Shown: positions 6,405 to 7,426 of the stretch, piece after piece | Layout: each line of letters opens with the position of its first letter | How positions within the stretch are numbered: the first letter of the stretch is position 1 | Origin: JASMHC01 sp042092935 | GTDB lineage: Bacteria; Pseudomonadota; Alphaproteobacteria; Rhodobacterales; Rhodobacteraceae | DNA: 7,426 nt | Assembly: GCA_042092935.1 (NCBI GenBank) | Contig: JBELFK010000143.1 | Location: 1-7,426, forward strand | Reading direction: 5' to 3' | Notes under the pieces: generated by a model | Seen by the model: the letters and a program-made list of their open reading frames with translations, nothing else | Told to the model about the DNA's origin: nothing | The model's database searches: none | Program-made: the position numbers and the translations under genes

Positions 6405-6968
6405 TTAACTATCCGTCCCCGGGCGATCATAAGCGGTCTCGCGCGGTGGGCGCCCAACGACGTCGCGCAACTCTTCAAGCTCAATGAAGTTGTCTGCCTG
6501 ACGCCGCAAATCATCAGAAATCATCGGAGGCTGGCTCCGGATCGTCGAGACCACGGACACCCGAACGCCTTGGCGTTGCAGGCTTTCAACCAGCGGCCGA
6601 AAGTCGCCGTCGCCGGAAAACAGAACGATGTGATCGACGTGCGGAGCAAGCTCCATCGCGTTGACGGCAAGCTCGATGTCCATGTTGCCCTTTACTTTGC
6701 GCCGACCTTGGGAATCCGTGTATTCCTTGGCCGGTTTGGTCACCATGGTGAAGCCGTTGTAGTTCAGCCAATCGACCAGGGGGCGTATGGGCGAATATTC
6801 ATCGTTCTCAAGCAGAGCGGTATAGTAAAACGCACGTAACATCTTGCCACGGCGCATAAATTCCTGCCGCAAGAGTTTGTAGTCGATGTCAAAATCAAGG
6901 GCCTTTGCGGCGGCATAAAGATTCGAACCGTCAATGAACAGCGCAAGCCGTTCGTCTTTATAGAACAT
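6405..6968 (-). CDS. NYN domain (LabA/DUF88-like) predicted ribonuclease
   Basis: A 187-residue protein that is almost entirely one NYN domain, a PIN-like nuclease fold. Conserved acidic positions are present at Asp13 (FIDGSN, 11-16), Asp97 (KGNMDIELA, 93-101), and Asp120 and Asp122 (FSGDGDF, 117-123), which in this family are expected to bind a divalent metal for RNA cleavage. A later segment, QGVRVSVVS, matches the Rossmann-like core. The start is ATG at 6968, because AAGGA lies six bases upstream; an in-frame ATG at 6983 and the open frame extending back to 7160 lack a ribosome site, and that region overlaps the divergent folK gene. No membrane segment is seen. Relatives are annotated LabA/DUF88, but the target RNA is unknown in general and here. 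It has its own terminator and is divergent from folK. Confidence 0.9.
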   Translation of the reverse strand: MFYKDERLALFIDGSNLYAAAKALDFDIDYKLLRQEFMRRGKMLRAFYYTALLENDEYSPIRPLVDWLNYNGFTMVTKPAKEYTDSQGRRKVKGNMDIELAVNAMELAPHVDHIVLFSGDGDFRPLVESLQRQGVRVSVVSTIRSQPPMISDDLRRQADNFIELEELRDVVGRPPRETAYDRPGTDS

Positions 6969-7045
6969 TAAAATTCCTTTCATCAAATACAGTGTAATGC
7001 CCAAGAAATATGTGTGAGTGGATTTCGGCCGGACAGAACTTGTAT

Positions 7046-7073
7046 AGGATAGTGGACTATTTTCCTCTGACAA
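7046..7073 (-). promoter_or_regulatory. Candidate promoter for the NYN-domain gene
   Basis: On the minus strand TTGTCA (7068-7073; five of six -35 positions) is followed after 16 bases by TATCCT (7046-7051; four of six -10 positions). A start near 7039 would give a leader of about 70 bases. The site sits in the 123-base spacer shared with divergent folK, and its -35 box is less than 25 bases from the folK start codon, so the two genes could interfere. No comparable plus-strand promoter for folK stands out. Confidence 0.35.
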
Positions 7074-7091
7074 GGCCGCGGGAATCAATTG

Positions 7092-7426
7092 ATGGGTCAA
7101 ACACCTGCAAAAACGCGAATTTTTCATGTCGCTTTTGGCGGAAACGTCGAAACCAGCCATGGTTCGCCCCGCGAAACGATGGATGCTGCACTAAACCGTC
7201 TAGTTCGGAACGAAATTCGAATCACTCGTCGCAGTCGATTTTACGACACGCCAGCTTTCCCCGCCGGATCTGGCCCGAATTTCGTCAACGGCGTTGTTGA
7301 GATCGAAACCGAGCTGTCGAAGCGACAGCTTCTGGTGCATCTCCACGACATCGAGGCCGAGTTTGGCCGGATGCGGCGCAATCGTTGGGGCGCGCGGACG
7401 CTCGATCTGGATATTCTGACATGCCA
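7092..7426 (+). CDS. folK: 6-hydroxymethyl-7,8-dihydropterin pyrophosphokinase (HPPK), 3' truncated
   Basis: HPPK transfers pyrophosphate from ATP to 6-hydroxymethyl-7,8-dihydropterin, the step before dihydropteroate synthase in folate synthesis. From the ATG, 111 residues run to the window edge without a stop. Family hallmarks are FGGN near the N-terminus (15-18, in place of the usual GSN-type turn), SRFYDTPAFP (48-57), GPNFVNGVV (61-69), and the HPPK signature RWGARTLDLDIL (98-109). Asp105 and Asp107 in that signature are the expected magnesium ligands. Bacterial HPPKs are about 160-190 residues, so some 50-80 residues lie outside. The start is less certain than the frame: only a weak purine stretch (GCGGGAA, 7078-7084) precedes the ATG, and an adjacent in-frame TTG at 7089 is possible. 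It is divergent from the NYN-domain gene. Confidence 0.9.
   Translation, partial: MGQTPAKTRIFHVAFGGNVETSHGSPRETMDAALNRLVRNEIRITRRSRFYDTPAFPAGSGPNFVNGVVEIETELSKRQLLVHLHDIEAEFGRMRRNRWGARTLDLDILTC

Noticed and set aside
6969..7160. N-terminal extension of the NYN protein back to 7160
   Set aside because: The extra residues have no domain character, overlap the start of divergent folK, and the ATG at 6968 has an AAGGA ribosome site at ideal spacing.
7010..7300. Plus-strand open frame of 96 codons at the right end
   Set aside because: It overlaps folK in another frame; the folK frame carries the HPPK signature through to the window edge.
1..7426. Defence island, prophage, insertion sequence, CRISPR, tRNA or rRNA content
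   Set aside because: All strong frames are recognisable core metabolic or housekeeping genes, the gaps are short (50-130 bases), and no direct repeats, transposase motifs or tRNA-like folds were seen.

Overview
The window looks like ordinary core chromosome of an alphaproteobacterium, most likely Rhodobacteraceae (roseobacter-type). This is judged from protein flavour, moderately high GC, and an NYN-domain gene lying head-to-head with folK. No mobile elements, tRNA or rRNA genes, CRISPR repeats, integrase-like genes or other signs of recent transfer are visible. I do not see a new multi-gene system here.

Left half, plus strand. The window opens inside an ABC exporter half-transporter (1-1154, 5' end missing). 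A 103-base gap follows, then a 626-residue AMP-forming acyl-CoA synthetase (1258-3138), a 100-base gap with a 7+7 dyad, and a pirin-family bicupin protein (3239-4150). The first gap carries the most interesting non-coding signal. RNA from 1203-1254 can fold so that every base from 1238 to 1254, including the whole Shine-Dalgarno sequence of the synthetase gene, is base-paired.

Middle, minus strand. Pirin converges on a compact minus-strand cluster, read ispH - glutathione S-transferase - rnhA (6276 down to 4201). The GST and rnhA genes overlap by ATGA, and the GST probably starts at TTG. The cluster combines isoprenoid precursor synthesis, a thiol-transferase-fold protein and RNA:DNA hybrid removal. 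A candidate promoter for it lies at 6301-6329.

Right end. An NYN/LabA-like (DUF88-type) predicted nuclease gene (6405-6968, minus) ends in a strong intrinsic terminator (6343-6380) that insulates it from ispH. It is divergent from folK (7092 to the window edge, plus), the folate-pathway pyrophosphokinase, which runs off the end. The 123-base divergent spacer must hold both promoters; only a candidate for the minus-strand gene is reasonably visible.

Gene identities rest on motifs read by eye. Substrates of the ABC exporter, the acyl-CoA synthetase, the GST and the NYN protein cannot be decided from this sequence.
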